DNA of 64,000 nt, from the NCBI GenBank assembly GCA_900472575.1, contig UCIV01000001.1:62001-126000 (forward strand), given 5' to 3'. This DNA is from Hyphomicrobiales bacterium. GTDB taxonomy: Bacteria; Pseudomonadota; Alphaproteobacteria; Rhizobiales; Rhizobiaceae. The notes under the pieces were generated by a model. The model was not told the origin of the DNA and ran no database searches. It saw only the letters and a list, made by a program, of their open reading frames with translations. The stretch's first letter is position 1. Every line of letters starts with the position of its first letter. The position numbers and the translations under genes are program-made. This document shows positions 16,156-25,594 of this stretch, piece by piece.

Positions 16156-16203
16156 AATCTGCCGTGACAACCCTTCTGGGGATAGCTGAGCTCACGGCAG
16201 ATT
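16156..16203 (+). terminator. long hairpin after the polyprenyl synthase gene
   Basis: AATCTGCCGTGA (16156-16167) and TCACGGCAGATT (16192-16203) are perfect 12-bp arms with a 24-nt loop, starting 2 nt after the stop codon. The following bases (TCCTTGC) give only a weak U-tract, so it may act as an mRNA 3' end stabiliser as much as a terminator. Confidence 0.5.
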
Positions 16204-16306
16204 TCCTTGCGGACCTGCTTCAAAAAAGCCATTCTGTTATGAATCATTCGGCGCATTCCTGCGGCGACGCGTCGCCGACACGCCAGCTTTCATGAAAGGC
16301 CCGTTT

Positions 16307-18142
16307 ATGCGGCAGACAAACCGTCATCTCCTGCTTTCCAGCGTCGCGCTCGCGGCATGCCTGGTGTTCGGTTCTGTGGCGGGCGCCGCCACACCGGACG
16401 CCAAGCCGGCCGAAGAGAAGGCGGCGACGTTCGGGGCGCGTGACGTGAAGTCGTTTGCCGGCGCGTTTCTCGCTGCCCGCACGGCCGATGTCGATCACGA
16501 CTACCCGACCGCAATCGCGCTTTATCGCAAGGCACTCGATTTCGAGCCGGCCAATCTCGAAATCCGCGAACGGCTTATGATCTCGCTTCTTCTCAACGGC
16601 GATTTTGCCGACGGGTTGAAGGAAGCCGAAGCGCTGAAGAGCGACACCGCCGTCGAGCGTGTGACGAAGATCGTGCGCGGGCTGGATGCGCTGCGCAGCG
16701 GTAAATACGACAGCGCCAGGAAGATCCTTGCCTATGAGGGACCGAACGATCTCGACCGCCTGACGCATCTTCTTCTGTCCGGCTGGGCCGATGTCGGCGC
16801 CGGCAAGGGTAAAAAGGCGATCGCGACGATCAACGGACTGAAAGGTCCGGCCTGGTTCAAGGTCTTTACCGATTACCATCTCGGTGCAATGGCGATCGTC
16901 GCCGGCGACACCTCGACCGCCCGCCAATATCTCAACCGGGCCGTGACCAATAATGACGCGGTCGCTACCGCCCCGGATACGTTCATGCGCGCTGTCATGG
17001 CGCTGGCGCGATTGGAAGCCTCGGCGGGCAACAAGCAGAAGGCGCTCGATGCGATCTCTGTCGGCGACGGCATGATCTCCAATTACGCTCCGCTCAAGGC
17101 GCTGCGCCAGAGCATCGAAAAGGGTGAAAAGCCGGCCCAGCAGGTCACGACCGCTGCCGAAGGTGCAGCCGGCGTGCTCTTCTCCATAGGCGGGGCGCTG
17201 AACCGTCAGGGTGCGGAAGACATGGTGGCGCTCTACCTGCAGATCTCGCATGCGCTCGACGAGAAGAGTGCCGATACGCTGATCATGCTCGGCGGCATTG
17301 CCGAAAAGCTGGAACAGCCGCAGCGCGCCATCGCATTCTACCAGCAGGTTCCCGAGGATTCGCCGATGCGGCGGATTTCCGAACTGCAGCTCGGCATCAC
17401 GCTTTCCGATACCGGCAAGATCGATGAGGCCAAGAGCCACCTGAAGGAACTGATCCAGTCCGACCCGGCCGATATCCGCAGTTACATTGCCTATGGTAGC
17501 GTTCTTTCCGAGGCCAAGGACTACAAGGAGATGGCCGCGAATTACGACAAGGCCGTCGAAGTCATCGGCTCGGTGCCGCGGCAGAGCGACTGGTCGGTGT
17601 TCTTCCAGCGCGGCATTGCCTATGAGCGCCTGAAGGAATGGCCGAAAGCCGAACCCAATTTCCGCAAGGCACTGGAACTGAACCCTGAACAGGCACAGGT
17701 TCTGAACTATCTCGGCTATTCGCTGGTCGACATGAACCTCAATCTGGACGAAGGCCTGAAGATGATCCAGGCGGCTGTCGATGCGCGCCCCGATGACGGC
17801 TATATCGTCGATTCGCTCGGCTGGGCTTACTATCGCCTCGGCCGGTTCGACGATGCGGTGACGGAGCTTGAGAAAGCGATCCAGCTGCGCGCCGGCGATG
17901 CCACGATCAACGACCATCTGGGTGACGCCTATTGGCGGGTCGGGCGCAAGCTCGAAGCCGTCTACCAGTGGAACCGCACGCTTATTTCCGAAGGCGAAGA
18001 CGTCAACCGCGAGCATGTAAAGCAGAAGATCGAAAACGGTCTGCCGGCGCTCGATCCGAATGCCACCAATACGGTGCGCAACCAGACGGAAACCCCGGCT
18101 CAGGCCGCTCCGGCACCTGCCACGCCCGATAAGAAGTCCTGA
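16307..18142 (+). CDS. exported tetratricopeptide-repeat protein
   Basis: The 611-aa protein has an N-terminal signal peptide (hydrophobic LLLSSVALAACLVFGSVAGA, about residues 7-26) and TPR repeats along its length, clearest near 440-560 (for example the QVLNYLGYSLVDMNLNLDEG unit and its neighbour DGYIVDSLGWAYYRLGRFDD). It ends with an Ala/Pro-rich tail. TPR units mediate protein contacts; it is likely periplasmic or membrane-associated, but its partner is unknown. I prefer ATG 16307 because AAAGG is 7 nt upstream; ATG 16292 lacks a ribosome-binding site. A strong terminator follows at 18181. Confidence 0.85.
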   Translation: MRQTNRHLLLSSVALAACLVFGSVAGAATPDAKPAEEKAATFGARDVKSFAGAFLAARTADVDHDYPTAIALYRKALDFEPANLEIRERLMISLLLNGDFADGLKEAEALKSDTAVERVTKIVRGLDALRSGKYDSARKILAYEGPNDLDRLTHLLLSGWADVGAGKGKKAIATINGLKGPAWFKVFTDYHLGAMAIVAGDTSTARQYLNRAVTNNDAVATAPDTFMRAVMALARLEASAGNKQKALDAISVGDGMISNYAPLKALRQSIEKGEKPAQQVTTAAEGAAGVLFSIGGALNRQGAEDMVALYLQISHALDEKSADTLIMLGGIAEKLEQPQRAIAFYQQVPEDSPMRRISELQLGITLSDTGKIDEAKSHLKELIQSDPADIRSYIAYGSVLSEAKDYKEMAANYDKAVEVIGSVPRQSDWSVFFQRGIAYERLKEWPKAEPNFRKALELNPEQAQVLNYLGYSLVDMNLNLDEGLKMIQAAVDARPDDGYIVDSLGWAYYRLGRFDDAVTELEKAIQLRAGDATINDHLGDAYWRVGRKLEAVYQWNRTLISEGEDVNREHVKQKIENGLPALDPNATNTVRNQTETPAQAAPAPATPDKKS

Positions 18143-18180
18143 TGCACGATATGTCTCTGGGCATCACATCGTCAGATATC

Positions 18181-18209
18181 AAAAGGCCCGCCACAGACGC
18201 GGGCCTTTT
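18181..18209 (+). terminator. intrinsic terminator after the TPR gene
   Basis: AAAAGGCCCGC (18181-18191) and GCGGGCCTTTT (18199-18209) are perfect 11-bp arms with a 7-nt loop, 39 nt after the TPR stop. It lies inside the longest possible ispE frame and argues for a later ispE start. Confidence 0.75.
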
Positions 18210-18234
18210 CGACTTAGCATTCACAAACTTCGCA

Positions 18235-19128
18235 GTGACCGAATTCGCACCGGCGAAAATCAATCTGGCGCTGCATGCGGTCGGCCAGCGCGCCGACGGG
18301 TATCACCTGCTCGACAGTATCGTGAGCTTTACCGCTGATGCAGACGATGCGACGGCAGGTGCGCCCGCCGGAGACAGGCTGGGTTTTACGCTTTCCAAAA
18401 AGGATGCATTTTCGATTTCCGGCCGGTTCGGCGAAGGGCTTTCGCCTGATCCGGATGCGGCCCAGCAGAACCTCGTGCTCAAGGCTCGCGATATCCTGCG
18501 CATTGCGCTTGACGCAAAAGGCATTGCCGCGCCGCCGGTTGCCATCCATCTGCAAAAGAACCTGCCGATCGCCTCTGGCATCGGCGGCGGATCGGCCGAT
18601 GCGGCAGCAACCCTACGCGGTCTTTTACGCCTGTGGGATGCACAGATCAGCGAGCCGGAACTTTCGGCGCTTGCGCTTTCACTCGGCGCCGATGTGCCCA
18701 TGTGCCTGAAAAGCCGGCCGCTTGCCGCAAGAGGCATAGGTGAGGACATCACCATGCTCGATACCATGCCGTCTTTCGCCATCGTGCTTGGCAACCCGCT
18801 TCGCGGCGTCTCGACACCCGATATCTTTCGGCGGCTGACGGAGAAGAACAATCCCGCCATTCCAGCCCTTACCGGAGACTGGCAAGCCGATCTCAGCGCC
18901 CTGCGCAACGATCTGGAGCCGCCGGCCCGCTCGCTTGTCAGCGAGATCGGCGAGCTTTCCGAACTGATTGCGGCGGAAGGCGCGTGGCTTGCCCGCATGT
19001 CCGGTTCCGGTGCGACATATTTCGGACTGTTTGAAACATCAGCCAAAGCGGTAAACGCTGCGAACAGTCTTCAGAGCAAGCGGCCAGACTGGTATTTCAC
19101 AGCCGCACGGACCATCGGAGCGAAATAA
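18235..19128 (+). CDS. ispE: 4-diphosphocytidyl-2-C-methyl-D-erythritol kinase
   Basis: The GHMP kinase has FAPAKINLALHAVGQRADGY at the N-terminus and the ATP-loop PIASGIGGGSADAAAT. IspE phosphorylates CDP-ME in the MEP pathway, feeding IPP to the polyprenyl synthase encoded upstream. The frame is open from ATG 18142 (328 aa), overlapping the TPR stop, but that version would be translated through an 11-bp terminator hairpin; the only start after the hairpin is GTG 18235, giving 297 aa, a usual IspE length. Neither start has a clear ribosome-binding site, so the start is uncertain. moaB begins within its stop (TAATG). Confidence 0.9.
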   Translation: MTEFAPAKINLALHAVGQRADGYHLLDSIVSFTADADDATAGAPAGDRLGFTLSKKDAFSISGRFGEGLSPDPDAAQQNLVLKARDILRIALDAKGIAAPPVAIHLQKNLPIASGIGGGSADAAATLRGLLRLWDAQISEPELSALALSLGADVPMCLKSRPLAARGIGEDITMLDTMPSFAIVLGNPLRGVSTPDIFRRLTEKNNPAIPALTGDWQADLSALRNDLEPPARSLVSEIGELSELIAAEGAWLARMSGSGATYFGLFETSAKAVNAANSLQSKRPDWYFTAARTIGAK

Positions 19129-19676
19129 TGATCGGGATAGACGAAATGCGCAGCTTCATTCCGCTCGGCATCGCGGTTCTGACCGTCTCCGATACGCGCA
19201 CACTCGAAGACGACAAGTCGGGCCAGACGCTTGTCGACCGCATCGAGGCGGCGGGGCATCCGCTGAAAGCCCGCGCCATCGTGACCGACGACTGCGAAAA
19301 GATCGCCGGACAGGTGACGGCCTGGACGCTCGACCCCGAGATCGATGTCGTCATCACCACCGGAGGCACCGGCTTTACCGGCCGCGACGTGACGCCGGAA
19401 GCGCTGGAACCGCTGTTCGAAAAGCGGATGGACGGATTTTCGGCGCTTTTTCACCGGATTTCCTATGACAAGATCGGCACATCGACGATCCAGTCGCGCG
19501 CCACGGGCGGCGTGCTCAATGCCACCTATATCTTCGTCATTCCCGGCTCGCCCGGCGCCTGCAAGGATGCCTGGGACGGGATATTGAAGGCGCAGCTCGA
19601 CTATCGCCACATGCCCTGCAATTTCGTCGAAATCCTGCCGCGGCTGGATGAACATCTGAAGCGCACGAAAGGATGA
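19128..19676 (+). CDS. moaB: molybdenum cofactor biosynthesis protein B
   Basis: The 182-aa MoaB/Mog fold protein contains VLTVSDTRTLEDDKSGQTL, the molybdopterin-binding TTGGTGFTGRDVTPEA and the IPGSPGACKDAW loop. MoaB/Mog proteins adenylylate molybdopterin before metal insertion. Start ATG 19128 overlaps the ispE stop by one base, so the two are co-translated. It is convergent with the glycosyltransferase gene, with only 2 bp between the stops. Confidence 0.92.
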   Translation: MIGIDEMRSFIPLGIAVLTVSDTRTLEDDKSGQTLVDRIEAAGHPLKARAIVTDDCEKIAGQVTAWTLDPEIDVVITTGGTGFTGRDVTPEALEPLFEKRMDGFSALFHRISYDKIGTSTIQSRATGGVLNATYIFVIPGSPGACKDAWDGILKAQLDYRHMPCNFVEILPRLDEHLKRTKG

Positions 19677-19678
19677 AA

Positions 19679-20194
19679 TTATCGGCTGCGGACAACCCAG
19701 GCCGGAATGAGCTGACTCATCAGCTTCGTCGCCTTGTGGCCCTTTGCCAGCGCTTCCAGGCTCATGCCCGATTTGGCGATCGCAATCGCGCTCTTCTTCG
19801 GCAGGATCAGCCCGTATTCCAGCGGAGGGACCGAACGCCCGATACGCTGGAAGAATGGCCGGCGGTAGTTGCGCGACGGCGAAAAGCGCGCCGGCTGCTT
19901 GTGGATCGCCAGATGCTCGATAACTTCCTCGATCCAGCCGCTTTGCGGACGCGCGCCTGCCTCTATGAAAAGCAGCCATTCGCCACGCGCGCTGCGCAAG
20001 ACATCCTTGATGTCCCAGTGACTGTGAAACCGGCAGCCGGCAGCATCCGCCACACGGGACGAACCATCATGCGACGCGTGATCGAGCACGATCACGTCAC
20101 TTACAAGTCCTTCCACAGCGGCAGTAACGAGGATCGAAAGCGTCTGAGCAAGCTCGGCTTCCTGGTCCCTGCATTCCATCAAAACAGTCAGCAT
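19679..20194 (-). CDS. short family 2-like glycosyltransferase
   Basis: The 171-aa protein starts with a GT-A-like nucleotide-binding half (VLMECRDQEAELAQTL; DVIVLDHASHDGSS; ARGEWLLFIEAGARP). The position where a DxD would be expected reads EAGAR, and the protein is shorter than most GT2 enzymes, so catalysis is doubtful; it could act as an accessory or degenerate transferase. AAGGG precedes the ATG. It is divergent from the radical SAM gene. No polysaccharide genes are adjacent. Confidence 0.65.
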   Translation of the reverse strand: MLTVLMECRDQEAELAQTLSILVTAAVEGLVSDVIVLDHASHDGSSRVADAAGCRFHSHWDIKDVLRSARGEWLLFIEAGARPQSGWIEEVIEHLAIHKQPARFSPSRNYRRPFFQRIGRSVPPLEYGLILPKKSAIAIAKSGMSLEALAKGHKATKLMSQLIPAWVVRSR

Positions 20195-20321
20195 TTCTGA
20201 CCCTTAACCCATAGCTTGGGCAAAAGCCAGCAACGAACAAAGTTTGTTCTTGCAATGTTCTCATTTTGGCGATAGGAATTTAGTCATCGAGAACGGGAAG
20301 TGATCCCGTCAGGAGCCTTCA

Positions 20322-21479
20322 ATGACCGAGCTGTCCCAACTGCGGCAGGGTGCGTTTGCGCCCGCCCATACGGCTGACATTGCCGATGCACTGGTCCAAT
20401 CATCCGGGCTCAGGATCGAGATCGATCGGCGGCGCGGCAGAGGCGCCGGCCTGAACCCGAGCGGACGCTTCGAGGATGAACGCCGCGAGGCGTTCGACGA
20501 TGGCTGGCAGACACTCGAGGAGCTCGAGCCGTTCCGCACGGAAGTGCAGATCGAGAAGCCGAAAACGGCGATTACCCGCAACGACAGCCCCGATATCGGT
20601 TTCGACCGGTCGATCAATCCCTATCGCGGCTGCGAGCATGGTTGCATCTATTGTTTTGCGAGGCCGAGCCACAGTTTCATGGGCCTTTCACCGGGGCTCG
20701 ATTTCGAGGCTAAACTATTTGCCAAGCCGGACGTGCCGCGGCTTCTGGAACGGGAGCTGAGCAGGCCGGATTACAAGGTGCGGGCAATTGCGATCGGCAC
20801 CAATACCGATCCCTATCAGCCGATTGAGCGGGAATGGCGGATCATGCGCCAGATCCTCGAAGTGCTGCAGAAGGCCAATCATCCGGTGGTGATCGTGACG
20901 AAGTCGGCGCTGGTCATGCGCGATATCGACATCCTTTCCGACATGGCCTCGAAAGGCCTCGCCAAAGTCGGGATTTCGGTGACGACACTGGATCGCAAGC
21001 TCGCCCGAACGATGGAACCCCGTGCCTCGACACCGGCCAAGCGGCTGGAAGCGATCAAGGCGCTGTCGGATGCCGGCATACCGACTGCGATCATGGCTTC
21101 GCCGATCATTCCGGCGCTGAACGACCATGAGATAGAACGAATTCTGGATGCCGGCCATGCGGCGGGTGCGACGGAAGCAAGCTACGTCCTGCTTCGCCTG
21201 CCGCTGGAAGTAAGCCCACTGTTTCGCGACTGGTTGCTGCGCAATTATCCGGATCGCTACCGGCATGTGATGTCGCTGATCCGCTCGATGCGGGGCGGCA
21301 AGGATTACGATGCCGAGTTCGGCAAGCGGATGAAGGGTGCCGGTCCCTATGCCTGGCAGATCGGCCGCCGTTTCGAAATGGCGACCAAGCGGCTTGGGCT
21401 CGGCCGGCGCGGCATGCATCTGCGCGACGACCTGTTCATCCGCCCCAACAGCGGCGGCATCCAGCTCTCGCTTCTTTAG
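20322..21479 (+). CDS. radical SAM protein, PA0069 family
   Basis: The 385-aa protein carries the radical SAM cysteine motif CEHGCIYCFARPSH (Cx3Cx2C) in a context, INPYRGCEHGCIYC, typical of the PA0069/spore-photolyase-like family. These bind [4Fe-4S] and S-adenosylmethionine; the substrate of this family is not established. GGAG is 6 nt before the ATG. The gene stands alone, with a 282-bp gap before rnhB in which I see no further gene. Confidence 0.88.
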   Translation: MTELSQLRQGAFAPAHTADIADALVQSSGLRIEIDRRRGRGAGLNPSGRFEDERREAFDDGWQTLEELEPFRTEVQIEKPKTAITRNDSPDIGFDRSINPYRGCEHGCIYCFARPSHSFMGLSPGLDFEAKLFAKPDVPRLLERELSRPDYKVRAIAIGTNTDPYQPIEREWRIMRQILEVLQKANHPVVIVTKSALVMRDIDILSDMASKGLAKVGISVTTLDRKLARTMEPRASTPAKRLEAIKALSDAGIPTAIMASPIIPALNDHEIERILDAGHAAGATEASYVLLRLPLEVSPLFRDWLLRNYPDRYRHVMSLIRSMRGGKDYDAEFGKRMKGAGPYAWQIGRRFEMATKRLGLGRRGMHLRDDLFIRPNSGGIQLSLL

Positions 21480-21761
21480 AGGAAAGATCGCCGGCATGAG
21501 GACACGCAAGAAGGGAATCATCCACGAATGCCTGCACATTCTAAGCCAGATTTTCTTCAGTCCTCCGCATGTCGAGTTTCGTATCATTCATGCGCCTCCC
21601 GTGAGGCACGACATATTCAACTTCGTTCTCGGTAAGGTTTCCGCCCCCTTGCCCCGCCGAGAACATTGCCCCGAGCCCACCGCCATGAGCGCGGTGGAAA
21701 GCGAAGCCGCACTCGCTTTCGGGGCTTGCAGGAGATCGGGACGGCGTGCGAGCCTGCCGCC

Positions 21762-22424
21762 ATGTTGGTTCACACGCCGCCCGATTCTCCGATGCTTTTC
21801 GATACTCCCCTCACCTGTGATTTCAGCCTAGAGCTTGCCGCCCGCGATGCCGGACACTGGCCGGTTGCAGGAACCGACGAGGCAGGCCGCGGGCCGCTCG
21901 CAGGTCCTGTGGTCGCCGCAGCGGTGATCCTCGACCCCGGTAATATCCCGGCCGGCCTCAACGATTCCAAGAAGTTGAGCCTGAAGCAGCGCGAAGCCCT
22001 GTTCGAAGCGATCATGGCGACCGCCCATGTGTCGATCGCCTCCTCCGGGCCGAAGCTGATCGACGAGATCAACATCTTGCGCGCCAGTCTCGACGCCATG
22101 CGCCGTGCCGTCGCCTTCCTTTCGGTCGTGCCCGCCCATGTGCTGGTCGATGGCCGCGATGTGCCCAAGGGGCTTTCCTGCTCGGGCACGGCCGTCATCA
22201 AGGGCGACAGTCGCTCCGTCTCCATCGCCGCCGCCTCGATCGTCGCCAAGGTGACGCGCGACCGGATGATGAACCGCGCCGGTTTGGTCTACCCGGCCTA
22301 TGGCTTTGCCAAGCACGCCGGATACGGCACCAAGCAGCACCGCGACGCGATCATCGCCGACGGCCCCTGCCCGCTGCACAGGATGAGTTTTCGGCCGTTG
22401 AAGAAGGACGACTTTTTAGAATAG
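21762..22424 (+). CDS. rnhB: ribonuclease HII
   Basis: The 220-aa enzyme has the catalytic signature [19 protein letters not shown], further acidic positions in KLIDEINIL and LVDGRDVP, and the HAGYGTKQH segment near the C-terminus. RNase HII removes RNA from RNA-DNA hybrids and single ribonucleotides. ATG 21762 ([13 protein letters not shown]) and ATG 21792 are both possible starts; I use the first because homologues I know carry a PDSP-like leader. The frame continues upstream to 21666 but that part does not look like the family. Confidence 0.93.
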   Translation: MLVHTPPDSPMLFDTPLTCDFSLELAARDAGHWPVAGTDEAGRGPLAGPVVAAAVILDPGNIPAGLNDSKKLSLKQREALFEAIMATAHVSIASSGPKLIDEINILRASLDAMRRAVAFLSVVPAHVLVDGRDVPKGLSCSGTAVIKGDSRSVSIAAASIVAKVTRDRMMNRAGLVYPAYGFAKHAGYGTKQHRDAIIADGPCPLHRMSFRPLKKDDFLE

Positions 22425-22530
22425 AGCGAACAGAACGCCGGGCGGTCTCGACGCATTGCCTGTTTGCCCTCATTGGCCGATGCTGCGCTTCTCCGGGCAA
22501 CAGCAATCGTCCAAGGGTCAAGCAAGTAGG

Positions 22531-23175
22531 ATGACTAGGAAACTCGTAAAGCGAATTATGCGCGCCGATCAGCTAAAGCGCATAAGTATATATAGGCGCA
22601 CCGATGGACTGTTTTTCTATGTTGAGGAACAGGTATCGATGTGGGACGACTGCCCGCCGGCCTGGGTCGAAGAGCTAGTCTCCGGAATTTTTTATAGCAC
22701 CGCCGAAGCAGTCATCGAAGCCCGGCAAGCTGTAGGCTGGCTCAGGCTTTCTGAAGAACGAGGTCAGGATCCGTCCAAAGAGCGCATCGTTGACAATTGG
22801 AGACCCATCGGAACAGTGGAGCACAATCTGCTGATGCATCTCCTTCGTGGCGACTTCCCCGGACGGCGTCAAATTCTCGATCAGATGCAGTCTGTAGAAG
22901 TCATGCGCATTGATCCGGAAGGAAGCTTGAAATTGCGCAGCAACGGCCCCTGGGCGGATGTTCGCGACAATGACTATCCATCGGATAGGGTTAGTGGGCG
23001 CATTCCGGTTGAAGGCTTCTATATGGATGACGTCGATGAAAGCGGCGCATTGGTCCACTTGCTGCTTCATGTCATCGACGGGAAAATAGATGAGCTTGAA
23101 ATCTATAAAGAGGACGGCAGCCCGATCCTTATAGATCCTTATGAGATCGAACTCGATAGAATCTATTTCTACTAG
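22531..23175 (+). CDS. two-domain accessory protein, DUF6984-like C-terminal half
   Basis: The protein is about 214 aa. Residues 10-70 (ISIYRRTDGLFFYVEEQ, WVEELVSGIFYSTAEAV) resemble a small stand-alone family of roughly 70 aa; residues 95-214 (VEHNLLMHLLRGDFPG, then GALVHLLLHVIDGKIDELEI, YKEDGSPI) resemble DUF6984. Both are often found as orphan or immunity-like genes, and the fusion looks lineage-specific. The gene is visibly AT-richer than its neighbours and sits alone between rnhB and the ATP synthase terminator, suggesting acquisition. ATG 22531 is the best start although the ribosome-binding site is poor; an upstream frame to 22456 exists. Family names are from memory; function unknown. 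Confidence 0.6.
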   Translation: MTRKLVKRIMRADQLKRISIYRRTDGLFFYVEEQVSMWDDCPPAWVEELVSGIFYSTAEAVIEARQAVGWLRLSEERGQDPSKERIVDNWRPIGTVEHNLLMHLLRGDFPGRRQILDQMQSVEVMRIDPEGSLKLRSNGPWADVRDNDYPSDRVSGRIPVEGFYMDDVDESGALVHLLLHVIDGKIDELEIYKEDGSPILIDPYEIELDRIYFY

Positions 23176-23245
23176 GAGCCGGGAAGCTCTATCTTGAATT
23201 AGAGACTTGCCTACAGGCCATAATCAACGTCCGACATCTCGAAAC

Positions 23246-23275
23246 AAAAAAGCCGGGCGTTTTCACCCGGCTTTT
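23246..23275 (-). terminator. ATP synthase operon terminator (bidirectional)
   Basis: AAAAAGCCGGG and CCCGGCTTTT arms with a short loop (23247-23275), T-rich on both sides. It ends the atpF transcript and could also stop the upstream plus-strand gene. Confidence 0.8.
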
Positions 23276-23297
23276 CAAATTCGAATTCTGAGCGAAG

Positions 23298-23777
23298 TCA
23301 GTTGAGGCGCGACTGGACCTTAGCGACGGCGTCCTTGAAGAGGGCGGTCTGGGTGGTCTTATCGGCCTTTGCGGCGATCACCTTGCCTGCGGCTTCGACA
23401 GCGATGTCGATGGCAGCGGACTTGACGGCGGTGATGGCGTCGGCTTCGGCCTGCTTGATTTTCTGTTCCGAAAGTGCGTTGCGGCGAGCAACAAATTCCT
23501 CGGTCTTCTGGCGGGCTTCCTCGGTCAGAAGAGCGGCTTCGCGTTCGGCGGCGGCCAACAGGGCTGCCGCTTCGGCCTCGGCTTCCTTGCGCTTCTTCTG
23601 GTATTCGGCGAGCAGAGCCTGGGCTTCCTCACGCAGGCGCTTTGCCTCGTCGAGTTCGCCGCGAATGTTATCGGCGCGCTTGTCCAGCGAACGGCCGACC
23701 ATACCCGGAACCTTGATGTAGATCATCAGGCCGAGAAAGAGGACGAGACCGATAAGGGCCCAAAATGTTGCGTCCAT
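23298..23777 (-). CDS. atpF: F0F1 ATP synthase subunit b
   Basis: The 159-aa subunit has one N-terminal TM helix (about residues 5-24) and then a continuous charged coiled coil (RLREEAQALLAEYQKKRKEA). It forms half of the peripheral stalk with b' from the neighbouring gene. GGGAG precedes the ATG, and the start is 3 nt after the b' stop. It is the last gene of the F0 operon; F1 genes are not in the window, as is usual in alphaproteobacteria. Confidence 0.93.
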   Translation of the reverse strand: MDATFWALIGLVLFLGLMIYIKVPGMVGRSLDKRADNIRGELDEAKRLREEAQALLAEYQKKRKEAEAEAAALLAAAEREAALLTEEARQKTEEFVARRNALSEQKIKQAEADAITAVKSAAIDIAVEAAGKVIAAKADKTTQTALFKDAVAKVQSRLN

Positions 23778-23780
23778 GGA

Positions 23781-24392
23781 TCAGGCTCCCGTCTTGGCAG
23801 CTGCGACAGCAGCCTTGATGTCGTCGCCGGTGGCCTTGCCGCCGATCAGCTGATCGACGATCGCGGTCGCGGTTTCTTCGGCAATCGCGCCCACTTCGGC
23901 AAAAGCCTTGGACTTGATTTCGCCGATGCGGGTTTCGGCTGCGGCGAGCTTGGCAGCAAGTTCCGCCTCGATCGCGGTGCGATCGGCAGCGGCCTTGGCC
24001 TTGGCGTCGTTGCGGGCAGCGTCAGCAATTCCGTTTGCCTTGGAACGGGCTTGAGCCAGTTCCTTTTCATAGGTCTCGACGGCAGCGTCAGCTTCGGCCT
24101 TCAGGCGGCCTGCCTCTTCGAGATCGCCGGCGATACGGCCCTTGCGATCTTCGATGATGCCGCCAACGCGCGGCATGATGACCTTCTGAATGACGAGATA
24201 GAAAAGGCCAAAGGTGATGGCGAGCCAGAGCAGCTGCGACGCGAAATGCGACGAGTCGAATGGCGGGAAACCCGCAGACTCGTGCTCTCCGCCGTGAGCG
24301 ACGCCGGTTTCGGTATGAACCTCGCCTGCGGGCGCAGCAGGCGTTTCAGATGCGGCCGGCGCGGTCTGCGCGTATGCCGAGGTCACGAACAT
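23781..24392 (-). CDS. atpG: F0F1 ATP synthase subunit b'
   Basis: The 203-aa protein is the divergent second b subunit found in alphaproteobacteria and cyanobacteria. An Ala/Pro-rich N-terminal extension (about 45 residues, with a short hydrophobic start) precedes a TM helix near 50-70 ([19 protein letters not shown]) and a long coiled coil rich in Ala, Glu and Lys. Three consecutive possible starts occur; I chose ATG 24392 since GGAGG then has 5 nt spacing. It pairs with subunit b in the peripheral stalk. Confidence 0.9.
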   Translation of the reverse strand: MFVTSAYAQTAPAASETPAAPAGEVHTETGVAHGGEHESAGFPPFDSSHFASQLLWLAITFGLFYLVIQKVIMPRVGGIIEDRKGRIAGDLEEAGRLKAEADAAVETYEKELAQARSKANGIADAARNDAKAKAAADRTAIEAELAAKLAAAETRIGEIKSKAFAEVGAIAEETATAIVDQLIGGKATGDDIKAAVAAAKTGA

Positions 24393-24484
24393 CATCACCT
24401 CCAGGTGAATTCCATATAAAGTGGATCACGGCTCACCGTTGCCGGCCGGCCGTGATCCTATCCTATGCCGCTAGACGATAAGTC

Positions 24485-24712
24485 TTAGACAGCGAACAGG
24501 AGAAGGAGAGCTACGAGCAGCGAGAAGATGCCCAGAGCTTCCGTAACGGCGAAGCCGAAAATCAGGCGGCCGAACTGGCCATCAGCAGCCGACGGGTTAC
24601 GCAGAGCGCCCGACAGGTAGTTGCCGAAAATCGTGCCGAGGCCGATGCCTGCGCCACCCATGCCGAGGCAAGCGATACCTGCGCCGATGTACTTTGCTGC
24701 TTCCGCGTCCAT
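24485..24712 (-). CDS. atpE: F0F1 ATP synthase subunit c
   Basis: The 75-aa hairpin of two TM helices has the Gly-rich first helix ([17 protein letters not shown]) and the ion-carrying carboxylate E58 in [13 protein letters not shown]. It forms the rotating c ring in the membrane. There is a 68-bp gap to atpB and a 92-bp gap to the b' gene, normal for this highly expressed subunit. Confidence 0.96.
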   Translation of the reverse strand: MDAEAAKYIGAGIACLGMGGAGIGLGTIFGNYLSGALRNPSAADGQFGRLIFGFAVTEALGIFSLLVALLLLFAV

Positions 24713-24780
24713 GATGAACTCCTTCGAATGGTTTGTTGCGGCTTTGGACTGGTGCCCTCAAGCACCAACGACTTTATTTC

Positions 24781-25533
24781 TCAGTGACCGTCCGGATGCA
24801 GGGCATCGTTCAGGTACATGCATGTCAGGACTGCGAAGACGTAGGCCTGAAGGAATGCAACGAGAAATTCCAGACCGGTCAGAGCGACGGTCATGATGAG
24901 GGGCAGGATGGCCGTGCCAATGCCGAGCGCACCGAGTGCACCGAGCGAGGTCACGAAGCCTGCGAAAACCTTGAGCGTGATGTGGCCAGCCAGCATGTTG
25001 GCGAACAGACGAACCGAGAGGCTGATCGGGCGGGCGATGAAGGAGATGACCTCGATCAGAACAACCAGCGGCAGAAGCGCACCAGGAACGCCCGACGGCA
25101 CGAAAAGCTTCAGGAAGCGAAGGCCATGCTTGGCAAAACCGTAGACCACGACGAGACCGACGACCAGGATCGACAGAGCGAAGGTGACGATGATCTGGCT
25201 GGTGACGGTGAAGAAGTAAGGGAACATGCCGATCAGGTTCGCAGTCAGGATGAACATGAACAGCGAAAAGACCAGCGGGAAGAATTTCATGCCGTGGCTG
25301 CCCGCCCCTTCTCGCAACATATTTGCGACGAATTCATAGGACATTTCGGCAACAGACTGCGCGCGGCCCGGGATCAGCGAGCGCTGCGAGGTCGAGAAAT
25401 AGAGAAAGCCGGCTGCAATAGCGACCGTCGCAACCATGAACAGGGAAGCATTGGTGAAAGAGAAGTCGATGCCACCGATTTCAATCGGCACGATCGTGTT
25501 GATGTGGAACTGATGGATCGGATCGTTTGCCAC
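24781..25533 (-). CDS. atpB: F0F1 ATP synthase subunit a
   Basis: The 250-aa polytopic protein contains the essential Arg in [14 protein letters not shown] and the [15 protein letters not shown]-terminal helix. It forms the proton half-channels next to the c ring. The start is a GTG at 25533 (encoding MANDPIHQF) preceded by GAGGG at 6 nt spacing. Confidence 0.95.
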   Translation of the reverse strand: MANDPIHQFHINTIVPIEIGGIDFSFTNASLFMVATVAIAAGFLYFSTSQRSLIPGRAQSVAEMSYEFVANMLREGAGSHGMKFFPLVFSLFMFILTANLIGMFPYFFTVTSQIIVTFALSILVVGLVVVYGFAKHGLRFLKLFVPSGVPGALLPLVVLIEVISFIARPISLSVRLFANMLAGHITLKVFAGFVTSLGALGALGIGTAILPLIMTVALTGLEFLVAFLQAYVFAVLTCMYLNDALHPDGH

Positions 25534-25594
25534 CGTTTACCCTCTTTCGATGACCGCCCGCGCGGCCTGTTCACCAAGACGACCCGAGGTCGCC

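Noticed and set aside
16244..18016. 590-aa open frame opposite the TPR gene
   Set aside because: Antisense shadow; composition follows the complement of the TPR gene and it has no recognisable domain.
21666..21761. longer rnhB N-terminus and other frames in the gap after the radical SAM gene
   Set aside because: Arg-rich and unlike the RNase HII family; starts at 21762 or 21792 fit better.
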